From Coturnix japonica (lineage: Eukaryota; Chordata; Aves; Galliformes; Phasianidae): a stretch of 64,000 nucleotides of DNA. Below are positions 13,901 through 28,900 of this stretch, piece after piece. Below the pieces are notes generated by a model, which was given only the letters and a program-made list of their open reading frames with translations, ran no database searches and was not told where the DNA came from. The position numbers and the translations under genes were made by a program. Location of the stretch: NCBI RefSeq assembly GCF_001577835.2, contig NC_029516.1, positions 163,513,997 to 163,577,996 of the forward strand, read 5' to 3'. Position 1 is the stretch's first letter. Each line of letters starts with the position of its first letter.

Positions 13901-16900
13901 AGCAACAGTGTCACAGCAGCAATTTACTCAAGAGCAATGCAATATTCATTGTCGTAGCGAGCACTTCAGGACAAAACCCATGGTGATCTATGTGCATTTG
14001 CCGGTAATAGAACAAATAATAGCCAGCCATTAAGAGTAATTTAGAGCACTTAAATAAATAAAGCTTTCAAACCACAAAATGTAAGCAGATTCTGAGAAAG
14101 GGCCACCCACCCATATCTTAAAGAGAGGTTTCTCGGTCCCTCCTCTAACAGAGCTGGAGCTCTGTGACACCGGACCGCTCACTGATCTGATGTGCAAATA
14201 AGGGCATCACCTCTGCTCCAGGCCAGGTATGGTAATGGAAGGCTTCATTCATTTCCAATGTAAAATCAAATAGGTTAACTTAAATCACGCATCGTTAAGC
14301 TCATCTCTTTGCCTTTGAACTGAATGGACAAGGAGATAAAATTTCTCATTTCTCACACTTCCTTCAGGCCAAGAATATTCATCTAGCTCTGTTCCCATCG
14401 ATAGAACTACGTGTTTACTGTAGATAAAATGAGAAACCTAGTTTTTTAATTCACGGCAATTCCTTATTTTATAGGAAGTGTCAGAGCTGCATGGCGGATC
14501 ACAGCACGGTTCCATTTGGTGCTGTGTGGACTTTCAGGAGATGTGGCCCAGTTGGTGCCATCAGGAGGAAGCACAGCAGCACACAGCACACTTACAAGCA
14601 GAAGGATCTACTGCTGCCATGGCTGGGCTGCAGGGGACACAGAAGGGAAACTGCAAGTCTGAAACAGTTTTGAAGTGTAAAAACCACATCTCCCACGTCC
14701 CTTCTTAACCTTCCCAATCACTGCCTGCAGCAGATTGTTCCCAAGGTAATTTTTTGTTAAATATTTTACATAAAATGTGAGACTGGTCCTAAAATTTCAT
14801 AATTTTTGTAAAACCGTATTTTAAATTTCTTTACAAATCAGATGTTTTGCAAAACAGCAACAGCTGTCTGGTGGAAGCTTTTCATCCTTTAAATGTATAT
14901 GTAATCTTTTTGAGCACTAATTGTACTAATGAGGCCAAGATGTAATGATTTGAGGCATGTGCAGTGTCAGCATTATAGAAGCAGATAGATGGGCATGGCT
15001 CTCACTCTTGTTTGGCAGTGGCTGGGACTCCCAGTTATCACAGAACCATGGAACTTCCTGAGCCGAGCTGGGAGGGACCCATGAGGTTCACTGAGTCCAA
15101 CCCATGGCTCCACACAGGGCAACTCAAAAATCACACCTTATGACTGAGCAGTTACCTTGTAAAATATGCTTATATAAGCCCACTTCCTCTTACTTCATTA
15201 TTTAGACCACCTGTCACACCTGCTCATTACTCAGGATCTCAGGGAAATAACTTCCTTTTTATTTAACATTGTAGAAAACTTATAAAAATAGGGATCCACA
15301 TTTGAGAGGCCTCTGGGCAGCACTAGACCAGAAATGACATTGAGAAATGGCAGAGAATGGTTAAAGCCGGCTGCATGGTGTGAATGGATGACAGGCTGTG
15401 TTTGGACTGAGAACCAAGCTGTGCCATTTAAAAACCAGTTCTTATGAACACACAACCTTCACATTTACTCAGCTCCAAAAAACAGAACATTGTCCCGTTC
15501 TCAGTGCACAGATGTGGGACTTACCAGCAGCAGGGTCCGTGGTGCTGAGGGCAATACGCGCCCCTTTCCACGCAGTTGTTTCCTCAGCTGTTGGGATATG
15601 ACCATGATGTGATGTGTTTCCTGTGCTGGCACGTTGCTCAGTGCAGGTTACAGAACAGAGCTGGCAGCCGGCTGTTGGCCTGCTGCTGACACAACCACTG
15701 TGCATTGCCAGAGGTTCACAGGACGTACTGCAGTGATGAGTGGACAGCACAGTGGCCACCTCAGAACCACAAGTTCTGCTCTCACTGCTTCCCGGTGTAC
15801 CTTTATTTAAAATCTGATGTGCCAGCCAAGCTTGCCCTTCACTTAAAGAGTTCCCATTGATAGAAGTATCTTGAGGACGGGAAGACGGCAGGGGCTGCCT
15901 CGCAGCTGGGCTGGCTCTGCTCTTGCCACGTTTGCTCCGTGGTGCAGGTGCAGATGGCGGCTGAGGTACCAGCATCCTGCCCTGAGCTGCTCGGCCTCCA
16001 GTGGCTGACTGCACTCGGACTGCAGTGCCACGGCCTCTGTGGCTCCTGGGCACAGAACACAACTGGTCTCTTATGGGTCTTGTACTTCTGATTATTTTTG
16101 CCTTATTTTTGTGTTGATTCTCTTCGTGAATGTTATCATCGTTAGCGGATACTGGGGATTCGCTTGCTTCATGTTTTGATACCATCCAAACATTTTTAGG
16201 GAAAGAGAATCCAGTAGACATCAGCATATTCAGAGAGGTGCATTCTTTATTTGATTTTGCAGAATTAACATTTGGTTTTGGTATATGTGGATTTTCATGG
16301 CGATTTTCTGTGACTGTAGTGTTGGAAGGGTGAGCACCCATACATGGATTAGCACAGGGAGCATTACTCACAGTATGAACACAGTAAACCTGTGCAGATC
16401 TTTCACTGATGCTTTCCTCATAGCAACTTTCATTATTCTCTACTATTATCTGGTTGATTTGATCACACCATTTGAGCTTTCTACCACTTTTTGTATTTTC
16501 TGCACTCTTCTTTTTACTTTTTGCAAGTTCTAAGCTGTCTCTGATATCAGACACAGGCCGAGTTCCAAAAGTGATTCCGTGGTTCATAACCACAGCTTCA
16601 GCCTCTTTCTTAAAGATACTACTGAGTAGTTTTGCTCTTTTTCTGTCGTAAATGCTGTTTTTCTGGGAGCTGTGCTGTGCAGCAGTGCCAAAACCCAGCT
16701 CTGTGTCAGACACCACTGACATAGTTTCAACCACATTAGCCTTTTCTTCCTCCTTGTTATTCTGCTTCTTAACATTGCACGCAGCTGAGGCATGTGGTAT
16801 GTCCTGAAGTAAAGCTGATTTCTGGTCGATGTCATCAATAGATTTAATGTTTTCTTCTTTTCTTTCAATCACTTTTCCTAAAGTATTTTTAAAAAAATCC

Positions 16901-19900
16901 ATGCTGACGTTTCTGTTCTTTGGCACCACCTCATCTGGGCTGGGATTGCCAGAGAAACACCTCTGATTAGGAAATATTCTGGATGTTGCAATGGGTTCAG
17001 TGGAGGTTTGCACAGATTTACTTCTTTTTTGTGGGGTCATTTTAAAGCTCTGATTTTGCATCAGATCCTGAACTCTTTCTCCTGGAGTAGAACCAGGGCT
17101 GGCCCAGGCTTTTCTAGAACTGAAAACTGAAGGACTGGTTGCTAATGTGCTACAAATGCCAGAAGATGAATCGTTCCTTTCTTCTTTTCTGTTTTGCAGA
17201 ATGGGAAATGCTTTATTTACAGAGCTTTCTTGATTGCCAGAAGTAGAGAACTCTGCAACTTTTTTTCCAGATCTGTGAGGAACAGGTGGTTTCTCTTCTG
17301 TATCGTTTGCAAGAGTTAGAACGTTACGTTTGGCTAAAAGGCCCTCAGTAGGTAAGTCATGGTGGGTGTTTTGGGAATCTATATTTCTCTGACAGTTATT
17401 TAGATGTGTGTTTTTAGAAGTATTTTGAGCTGCATAAGACACATCGCTCCTAATCTGTGACTTTCCTGGAATACATGGCGCACAGTCACAACTTGTAGTC
17501 AAAGATGGTTCACTCAGTGGAGTGCAAATTGCGTTTTGTTCTCCAGCCTCCAGGCTGTCAAGACTTGATAAGCTTTCTGAATCGTCTGTCCTATCGACTT
17601 CTTCGTGAAAGTTCTGAAATACAGACACAAATCAGGACTGCTGAATTTATCTATCAGAAATATCTGTTGTTTTCTTTTCCCACTTGTACTAGCTTTTCAT
17701 TAATGAGAGCTTAGACCAGAGCACAATCAATAGTGTACCAGGTGCTTTTATGATTTAAGGTCATAGCACCAAAGCTTCCATCATGTCAAAATTTAACTGC
17801 GTTCAATTGCAAAAGGAAATGATTTCTTCTGTAGATCAAACTGAGACAAACGAGCTGCACAGTTCTACAAGTTTAAATGCATATATTATAGCAATTCTAC
17901 TATATAAAAATGGAATACCATTTGGAGAATCTAAACAGAGCTACTATTTCTGGCTTGTCCTGTGGTACACAGTGGTTCTTGTATTCCAACATAAAATGAA
18001 GCTAACAAAATGAAAGAGAATGCAAGAAAATATACATCAGTTACTGAATTTTTCCCAAACTGGATTTTTTTCTATACTATATGACTGTGTTTACTTTTAT
18101 ACAGACTGCCACAAGTGAGGAGGATTTGAACCTCATCATAACAAACATGTCCAGCATCTCACAGCTATCATCATCAACAGCTCAATCCCCTTCTTCTCAT
18201 CTTTCAGAAAAAAGGGAAGTACCATCTGCTCAATGAGAACAGATCAGGTCTCAGGGTACGGAAGATTCCACCCGCTCCCCCAACCGTTTCATCAGACAGT
18301 AACACAGTAATTGAATAAGAGCGATGGGCACTTCTGAACTGCTACTGTGAGCATTTGATGTGTATATACCATACAGGTGCTTTCTTCACCAATACTTCTC
18401 CATCCAGACACTGAGATGCCTGACATAGATGAAAATATATGCATTCTAAGATCTGAAAAGGCACATAACAACAAGGAAAACATGCACTTTATCTATTTTC
18501 AGATTCCTGTATTTCTCCCTCTCTCTGTTCCTCACAGCTGAGCAGCTGAAGTATTTTGTACGACACACTGGCGAAGAGCCTAAGAGAAGCTTCCTTAGAT
18601 ATAAAGCAATTACAGGTTTTTTTGTTAGTAATTTAAAACAGAATGGTTTCAAATAGCAAAGTCTGTTCACCTCAGTAAGAGATGATATATTCCCTGGAAA
18701 TAACAATGGAATTAATGTTTCAAAAACTTACTAAAGAATGCATAAAACTAATCAGTGTGGAACAAACTTTTGCAGTAAAACTGTTAATTCTACTCAAAAT
18801 GTTAAGCCATAATATTGCATAGTTTATAGCTGCACAAGTATTTTAAATTGCAGAATAAAAAGCTCGTTGAATCCTGCAAGACTTTTTATGATTGAATTAA
18901 ATCGTATCTTGTGTGAGGTGTTCGGAGATTGCTGCAGCCCTTTACTACAGTTATGAACTGAGATAAAGAAACTAAATGCAAGAACAAAGAACCAAGCGTA
19001 GAGAAAGATCCCTTTAGGGAATGTTTTCAAATTAAAGCTGTACAAACTGGAGTCTTTCTAAAACAGAAGAATAAATAATGCTTTGTTGGTTATTTATTAA
19101 CTTTTGTGTTTGGCTAAATTATATTGTTAACCTCTGCTTGAACTTAGCCAAACAAGGAAAAACCACATACCCAGAAATTTCAGTACCGGGTTAAATTTAA
19201 GACTAACTCTGGGTTTCCCAAATGGGAAAAGCAAAGCCAAGCAAACCAAACAGATGATAAAAAGAAGTTATCCATGTGAGGTTATTTCTTGTTCAAACTA
19301 GAGACTGCACCTGTAAAATGTCTAGGTTAAATACAGGAGAAAAATTGTAATTGTTGAATAAAAAACTGACCCTAGATCTATAGCAGGTTAACTTAAACAC
19401 ATCTGGAGGGTACACGGAGAGCTGCAACTTTCAAAAGTCAAAACCAAAGCAGTTCAAGCACTTCTGCCCCAGAGGCTGAGAACAGATTTAATTCTGCATT
19501 GTATATGATTTTATTGTCCTTGTAAAACAGACCTCACGGGGACTAAAGTTCCAGTTGGGGCAGCTTCCAGAATTAAGTTCAGAACAGAAGGATGAAGAAG
19601 ATGTTCTCCTTGAAATGCACCACCACTTTTACCTACTTCATGCAAATTTAGTTCACATACATTTATTTTGTTGTATTCATTTTGCTGTTTTGTGCAGTTT
19701 TATAATTTCACACATGAAAACTCCTCATCGGTCTCATTACAGATTTACGTACTTCATTTTGCTTTTGTAGCTTACTATGCAATGATAGCGAATGCCACAT
19801 TTCCTGCTAAAAATGCATAAGAAGTACTATGCATGCAGACCTCAAAAAGCATTCGGAATTATTGCTTCTTTTAGTGGTCAATAGCTGCTCAGAAATAAAC

Positions 19901-22900
19901 CAGAAAATCCCCAACATTTCATTTTATCTCTAAGAATATTATTGGATGATAAGGAAGCAGAAATGTTTCTAAGTTATATTATCTCTTTGCTTTCTAAATT
20001 TGCGTATCTGTTCTGTTTACATCAGTGCAATTTATTGTATCATCTGCTGCCTCTATTCACTTATGTCCCTTACAAATGAAATCTAACCCCAGCCTATCTG
20101 CACACTTGGCACTTTAGGAAAGGGAATACTTATCAGGAGCTACAGAGGTCACTTGTATGTCTTAAGCCTTAGAACAGCTGTGTCAATTTCATGTTGGTAA
20201 CATGCTAAAACAAAGACAAAACGTGACCCCGAGGAAACTTTCATGATGACAGTGACCTGCCGCAATGCAGGAAGATAAGTTCCATTTAAATAAAGTGTTT
20301 CAAATAAACTTCTGTAGAGAAATGTTGAAATTAAAGTGGAATGGTCAAGCCCATTAGAAAATTAATAATAGTGCCAGTGCACGTTTGGAAGATGTGAAAT
20401 TAATGGTACTACACGATGTTGATTTCACATGAGATTTGGGCTGAGCCAATAAAGCAAATCCCATCAAGGCAGGATTTTGGTTACACAAAAGATTCTGAAT
20501 ACTCCACCAAACACACCAAAGAAGCCGTGGAACACAGGATGACCAGAGAAAAACAAACTACCAACACCCTTGTCTTTCCTGGACTAATTCCACCTCCTCT
20601 CTCTCCAACCTCATCTAGGATACAGAAACTAGCTATGAACTGGAGTATTTATTGGGACTTGATCTGTTTGTCTGAAAAGCTATCAAAGGATGCTACAAAC
20701 ACAGGCTCTTAACTCCTTGCGATAAATAGAACTTCTTTTGAATCTCTTAGGCCATGCAGCACTTCAGCAATTGATGCTGAAAGATTCAGAAGGCAAAGCG
20801 ACCTGAGTGCTCACTATCAGGGCCTTAACCTACAGATTTAATGAAGTCCTGAGACAAATGTACAAAATCATGTAGGGAATGTATTCAGCCATATCTTTCT
20901 CTCTGTTGCTATCTGTTAGCAAATTCAGCATTCCTGTACTGAGTGCTTGTTCTCAGGATCCCTGCTCCAGATGCTTAACTCTCTTATGGACTAACACAGT
21001 CCTTCAGCCCCAGAAATTGAATTCATAATACTACTTTTTAGATATTATTTAATTATCAAACGATTACATGTGGAAGTTCTGGGGATCACAGTGCATGAGT
21101 TCTCTTTTTATTTCTAACCCATCCATAAATTTTCTTTCAGTAAAGTGGTGTCTGTTGTGAAAATTTAAGAGAGAAGTCAAATACAAATTGTATGGAAAAG
21201 TAACCTGAAAGCTATCAGAAAGCAAAATTTAGAAGAATTTAGCACACATGCAGCATGAATTGTAAGGGTACTTAATTACTTTATAATTGTTTAAATGTTA
21301 TACACAGAATGCAAGGACATTGTTTAATGAGCAGGTTCATAATTGTTTATCAATCTATGTTATGTTATATTCTGTGTCATTTTGGTTATCCCAAAAAGGA
21401 GTAAAGAAATTAACCAGTCCCAATCCACTTACACTCTTCTGGAATTTGAGGATTGTGGGATAAATGTTTTCAAGAAGATTTTGTAGATGAAGCTGTTTCG
21501 AGGCAGCGATTTATACAGAAATGAAAGCAAATAACTATAAAATTTGTTACCAATTTATAGCAAAGAAATAATCTCTCTCACTTATGTTTAAGGTTTCAAT
21601 GAGACCCAAAGCTCTAAAATGATATTTTCCAGCAAATGTTTATGTGATTTATAAGAATATGTGCCATAGTTTTGGCCAATGAAATGTAAACAATTTCAGC
21701 TTCTACCTACCCTGCCCCCCCNAAAAAAAAAAAAAAAGGCCTACTGAATTCAGAAGCTGATGTTTATGTGCTTTTTTTGACACTATCTGAAAGCATAATT
21801 AAGTTGTCTGTTACATGATCTATCTGCCTCCTGGGTCCCAGCTGTTCTCTGCTTGTTCCTGTCTTCTGAATTCAGAGTGCCTCGTTTCAAGCTTTATCTC
21901 CCAGTTGGTGACTCATGCTTCCATATGGAGATGTACAACCACCGGGCATAAACTGCACATCGAGCTCAAGCTGCAACATCCTACAGAAGTGCTGTGAGAG
22001 TTTGATAAGAATTAATATAGCACTAAATTGAAAGAGGTAACTAAGTTTCTTGGTTCCTACGCTACCATGAGCCTACTAGGATAGAAGATGAACCTTTGAA
22101 GAAAATGGTTAAATTTTACTGTGCTTTCCACTTCACAAATTAGGGCTTAATTCTGTTAAAAAGGAAAAAAAAAAAAAAAAAAAAGAAAAAGAAAAAAGAA
22201 AACCGAAGTACAGCTCTGTCATCTTCAAAGGGGTAGAAGCACTCCAGACAGTGACTTGAATCTTGGTGGGAAAGCAATAGATTTCCCAACTTCCCCTTGA
22301 CACACTATCTACTGATAAATTGGTATCTACATGATCAAACTAATACTGATGCTTTTCCCTCTGTTCCTGTCCTTTAACTACATTTATGAACATTTTACTT
22401 CATTCCAAAAAAACAAGTCACTTCAAAAAGATTCCAAGGTACAACAGAAATCATTTTGTGCATAACTATACAGATCTCTTATGTATACCTATGTATAGAT
22501 GGATGCATATGAATATAAAAAAATGAAGGCATGATAAAAAACAATAGCTGTTCTTTTGAAAAAGTACATGCATGGAGAGGAGTTGCAGGTATATATTAGA
22601 TGACTGAATGCTGTATGAATAATGATGACGGTATTTCCACAAAGTCCTATTACTGTATTAATCTACCACTGAAAGAAAGCCTTTCTGTAGTGAAAATGCT
22701 GTTTCGGTACATATCCTCTACTGTCATCTGTTGAAGGAGGGCTGTCTTGAGGCAAGGTGTTCTTCAAATAACTGAATGGCCAGACTGTTAGATATGAAGC
22801 TTGGAATGTTATTTTCTGGAGCACCAACTTGGAACAAACTACTACTTTATCTTAAAAAAGCCTACTTTGAGGAATACATAACCAAAATGAGTCGGAGTAT

Positions 22901-25900
22901 TTAGGCAGAGTAAGTTAGTCTAGAGATAAATTTCAATTTGTAGCCATTATAGCAAATGTGAAGTTATTTTGAATTAGGTAATAACGTGAAAGATAATCGT
23001 ATATATTCAACTAATACTGATTGAAAGTCAATTAAAACTGCAGCCCCTGATCTTGCTAAAAGGAAACTTGAGTTTGTCATAAAATTCAAATAACCAACAT
23101 AAGAGATGTTAATATTCACAGTTAAAAGTTAAAGATGGCCAGAATGTTTAAGTTGAATGCAGAAACCTATTTCAAGTCTTTGAATGGTCTCCTCAAACAT
23201 AATTCTGAATTCCACTCAAATTCCACTTTATCCTAACCCTCCCCTTAGAAATCTGTTTTCCTGCTAACTAGCCCTGACCATTCTAGCATGTCTTGACTCT
23301 TGGAAGACATTTTGTACACTGACACTCCTTTTTCCCATGCAGGTCTTGCCTATGCCTCTGAAGAATTTGAATGATACAATACATATTGCAAAAGGAACCC
23401 TTGTTTCTCTCATTCCAGTCATAACAGAAAAGCACCTGAAAATGATTTCAGTGATTCCATCAGTTCACAGAATCACAGGGTTTGGAATGGACCTCAAGAG
23501 ATCATCAAGTTCAACTGCTGTTAAAGCAGGTGCCCTACAACAGGTCACACAGGTAGGTGTCTTGAGTAGAGAAGGAGACTCCACAACCTCTCTGGGCAGC
23601 CTGTTCCAGTGCTCCCTCATCCTTACCATAAAGAAGTTCTTCTGCACATTACTTGATGCCTTTTCATTTCACAGACGTAGTCCAACATCAAAAGCCTAGA
23701 GACACAAATAGCTAACAGTTTTTAGGGCGGCACATTCATGCAAGAAGGGCTAAGTCCATACCTATGTGCAGTATCTGTTGCTTTCACTCATTGTAACACC
23801 ACAGCTCTTCTTCTGTATTTCTCAGATGCTTATTTAACCCTTTCAATAGCATGAATAAACACGTGCCATATAAGAGAATACAAAATATTATTGGATTAGA
23901 CATCCAAGCCTTGTGGTTCAGTTTGCAGTTTCTGAGAAATTCCATCAGTGTTCTAAACACTGCTTCTATACATAGTGAACCTAAAAAAGTAAGTAATGCA
24001 TAATAACTTCAATAAATTGAGAATAATTTACTCCAAGGGGAACCATATAAAGACCAATAATGAGTACTTCAATGGCTGCACAATATGCTTGAAAACAAAA
24101 GGACAGCCAAAGTAAAATTTCTGTTTCAAATCAATCAGAAGAGGAATTTACATTTGGATTTCATCGACACCACGTGAATAACCTAATTATAGTCCTGCAG
24201 AGGAAGGAAAAGGAAAACGTGGTCTCCATCTTGTAATCTATACCTATTTTGTTTGTGAATTCATTCTAACTTCCAAGTATTTTGTTGAAAAAAGTGCAAC
24301 AAAAGAGATAAAATGTCAAATGTTTTTTTCAACCATGATGTGCTTTTCTGGAATAACATGAAAAGATACGATACTGATCAAAACAGTTTCAGATGGTCAA
24401 TGAACTGAAGAGGTGATGAAAAGAAAAAGACAAAAGCTACATGAGTCACATTATTCCTTAGCACAGCTGAGCCATTCTGGAGGGAGCTTTCTAAATTAGC
24501 TGGTTCAAGGCAGGTGCTAGAAATGGGAAATTTCAACATGTACAGTTAACATTTGGCAAAATGAAATGGAATCGTGGTTTGTGTCTTCTAGGTGAAAGCT
24601 GCAGGCAGCCTAGCTAAAGACTGTGCTATCAATCTAAAGATTTTACTTATCCCTAGCTAAAGACGGTGCTATCAGATCCAACCTAAAGATTTTACTTATG
24701 CCTGAAAAGCAAACAGAAGAGTACTGTGCAACAAAACCATTGTGACTGAACATTAACAATACTAATGTCTTCAAAATGGAGCATAATAAATAATAATTTA
24801 AGATACCGGCTCAGAAGTAACTGTTGCACAATACACAAACTATGGCTCTCAATATTTTAAGCTCAATAGTTTTGGAGAATGGAGAAGGGCTACTAAAAAC
24901 GTTGGCTTACTGCTGAAACTGTACAAATCTTTAGGGTCAGAAAGCAGGGAACACACCAAATCTACTGGTAAGGTTCTACATAGACCTTTATGGCCCTTTA
25001 GGAAAGAGAAGAATTTTAGGAATCTTTATAATCCTGCTGGGTCTGTAAAAACAGCAACAAAGAGGTCAAAGGATCTCAGTGGATGGTTAGGCTGCAAAGC
25101 ATGCGCACAGTGCAATACTTTGACATCCATTTCAGCAAGGCACACGCTGTTGAAATGACTGTGGACAACAGACAGTAACAAGGCAGCTGAAGACCATTCA
25201 TGACAGCAGCATGAGTAAAGTATTATAAATATTGCTTCAGTTTGCAGAAAGTCATAACACACGCACAGTGGCCCAGTCCCAGTATTAGACATCCAGACCT
25301 CAGATGCTTGAAAAATGACAGCAGCTTTCTTGACTATTTTACTAATAAGATTCCAAAACATGAAATTTAAAGAAAGTCCAAATGCTTCAAGTACAAGTAG
25401 TTACAACTTGAAGCTATTTATTGGAGGGAAGAAGCTGAGCAACCCCTAGTGGTACCAGAAAAAATAAATTCTGAAAAAACAGCAAAACTCTGTATAGGAT
25501 CAAAGCATTTTCAAAAATACACAAATTTGAAGACACATTAATTTGTAAATTCCTATATTACATTCTGTATCTAAAGCTGATTACAGCATATAAGAATGAA
25601 CATTAATCAACAACTCTTCTAGTATAAACCATATCATCTGCCTCTTCAGTCTTTCTGAAGTCCACTCCAGTTGAGTGAACTTTTCTCTATTAGCCATCAG
25701 CTTCTCATGAACACAAATTGGAACAAAGTGGGTACAATATGCTTGGAAATCAAGATCAGAGAAGTCCAAATATATGAGCTACATTCAGTTCTTCAGAAGT
25801 TTTCCATGCAGATTTATGAAAAGGAAAAGCCCTTGCTCTGTTGCTACTAAAGATCCCACACCTCCAGCCATTACCAATGTAAAAATGATGGCTCCTCGTT

Positions 25901-28900
25901 ATGTTAAGGTGATTTCAGGTTCACAAGCCCATACACCAGTAGAGAATCTTATAGAAATGTGAGTGATATCAAAATTATGTACTTGTGATTGATGTAATAT
26001 TAAATAAAATACTTCCAAAATCAATGACAACATTGGCTGACCTAAAATCACACTTAAAAAGCACAGTTGAAAGACGTTATTTTGGACCTTATTTCTTCTT
26101 GATTTTCTCTGTGTTTCTAGGGGGCTTTTGAAATTGATTTGCATACTAGAAGTTAACTTAGGCACAAAGTTAAGGAATATTTTGGGCTTTTTACTGAAGC
26201 ACCTGCATCTGTACCAAAGATGACAATAATAGACAAAGAATCTCAAGTGACATTAAGTGAATGCACACTTATCACTGAGAAAGAAAAAATTAACTCAACC
26301 TTTGATCTACCACAGTTGTATTGCTATAGCACTGTAGCAACCAGAATAGCAGAAACTCACGTGTGTTAGTGGAAGCTGCCAATTTGAGCTTGGAGCCAGC
26401 AGAGGACCCTGTACAGACTAATGCCTGGCTACTCCAGAGCCAGGAATTCTGACATACAAAACTTAGGTTCTTAAAAGAAGTCAGTATGGCTGATGTCTTT
26501 GAGGTATTTATGAAAAAATCCTTACAAACAGTTTTGAAGATTTCTGAATTCTTACTGAAAATGTGCTTACACTAATTATAAATTATCTACTGGTACAGCA
26601 TAGTACAGAGCGCTCTAATTGTTAAGGTGTGCTTAACATCTCGCGTTTTATTCCATTCAAGAATCTTTCTCTTACATTTAAAAAGCATTCTATAATGAAT
26701 CAGATGAAAATATCGTACCTCCAGGTTGCTGAGATGCTGTTTTTCAAGCAGCTGCTGCATTTCTTTCAGATTTTTCTGGAATAGAAGTCTGTTATTATCC
26801 ACACTTGTTCTGCTGCTCTCCTGCATTGTTTTGTCCAAGCCAACCATTGCTGAAATCTGCTCCTGATGCGAATAACCATTCCTCGATGCTGATGAGTATG
26901 AAGTGTCATCTGTGGTTCTTGATGCAAGTGAAAAGCTTATTACTTTGGCTTCTTTCTATGTGCCAACTATTCACTTTCAAAGATGTTCCTTTCCAAAAGT
27001 ACACATCATCAATAAACGCCTGGCATGTGAAGGACAGCAGAACTACATGTAACTACAGGTGGTGCTGTTTGTACTGTCCTGCGTTAAGACTGTCCAGCAC
27101 TTTCCATTTTAAAACTTGTCTAATTTACAAATTGTCAGAGTTGTGATTGGGTTGTTGGGTGACTGCCTCGGGCTGAATTAATCTGGAAAATGTCAGCCAA
27201 CAGTTTGGTCATCTGCAGGACTGGAGCATGGAAGTTTTTTAGGTTGTTTTTTTTCTTTTAAGACAACACAATAAGCAACTTACTTCTGTTGATCATCATC
27301 GAGAATGTTTATGCTCACCTGCCGGTAGTTTTGTTTCTGCTTGGCAAGCACAATCCTGATGTTAAAACTGATCCTTTAATTTGTTCAAGAGCTTCTTCTA
27401 ACTGAAAAGCTGCTTTTGTCTGGACTAGAGGTATTAACAGAAAAAAAAACACATTGGAAAAAAATCTTTAAATTGGAATATTTTGTATGTTTGGGTTAAA
27501 ATTCTTAAGTTCGGAGAGCCTATGTTCAGGCTGTTACCATGAACTCAGGGTTTTATCATTGTTAGGCATGGTGGAGCATCTCTAGTTTCTCTGAAACAAA
27601 GTTATATTCTGCTTGAATCTTTATAGTAAAGAATTTATTCTGCAGTTCTGATATTTGCCTTTAGACTACAAAACTGACAAAGTAGGTGGTTTAAATATCC
27701 AGCACTAACTTTGTTTTTACATCATTATTATGGTCATTCACTAAACCAAAGTTATGGCTTACAGGTATTCTACAGAGGACAAATTGTGACTTAGGAATTG
27801 AAGCAGTGGAGAAAGGAAAAGTCCAGATAGGCCCAAGGTGTTGCTTCTTACAAATAAAGAAAGGCAAGAGAGAAAAGGGCAGAGACAGAATTACTACTAA
27901 GAAAACCAACAAAAAGATTGTGATTCATCATATTGCTACGCAGTCTGGACTGAGAGTAGAGCTCCAAAGAAGCCCAGTACTGTCCTATTTTGTTATTTTA
28001 TTCTGACATTTGATCTTGAAGTCAGAGACATTACCTCACAGCTGGCACAACTGCAGCTGGAAGAGTAAATCTGTTGAAGAATTACTAAGTATTATACCAT
28101 ATCTTCGGAGTTTCAACACTGGAAAGTTGACTGGAAGTCAGACTTGGCTGAAGCTATTAAGAACTCCTGCCAATCTGCACTCATTCCAATGAAGAAATCA
28201 GGAACTGAGTTGCAGTGATCACTACTTTCCAGCAGCGAAAGAACAGCTCAAAAAGCTGACTAATTCAGCAAAAGTTATATAATATATTAATATTTGCTAG
28301 GAGAACCTCTTTTAATGATAAACAAAAGGCATATTCTGGAATATTTTGTATTCAGGGCTTCAAATAGGGATCCTTCCTACTAACTTTCAGCGATGTTCTA
28401 ACACAAAACTCTGAAATTACAGAGTTATAAGCAGTGAGGACCCTGCAGTGAAACAAGTGGAGAAAAAACATGGGAGCCACAATTCCTCTGGGAGATGATT
28501 GCACACTATGACTGGAATAAAATGAAATATCTCACAGTTTTTGGAAACAAACTAACCCTTATTATTTCATTTCTTCTACCCAATGTTATGCATACCAAAC
28601 CTGTGCCTCTTGTCTGTTATGTTCTGCTGACACTAATTAATTCAGTTAATTTGGTTTCAGTAAAATTTGATTAATAAGAAAAAACTGCCTTGTGAATAGT
28701 GGTTGCACTTCCATTCACAAACCTATCTGCTTGTGCTGGGAAGCAGGGAGATGGGCGCGCTGGAACTTCTCAGTTGTTTCCCAGAATTTCATTTTCCTTT
28801 GTTGCAGGACTCGTTCTCTGAATCTTTGTTCTTGTTCTTCTTTTTGCTTCTGTCTTTCTTCAAAGGCTCTGTATTTAAGAAGAAAAATTAAATGACATCT

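Larger units (their letters stand above)
17614..26718. other. CEP126: Large CEP126 intron
   Basis: About 9.1 kb between the exon ending HLSNLE and the large central exon. It contains one CR1 3' end, a two-copy tandem repeat, an A-rich tract and the single N; otherwise unique AT-rich sequence with no further coding signal seen. Confidence 0.8.

Noticed and set aside
26849-26860. Acceptor at ATTTCAG|CAATGG for the CEP126 exon ending HLSNLE
   Set aside because: It puts the preceding exon out of frame; the acceptor at 26917/26918 restores frame and adds residues that align with human.
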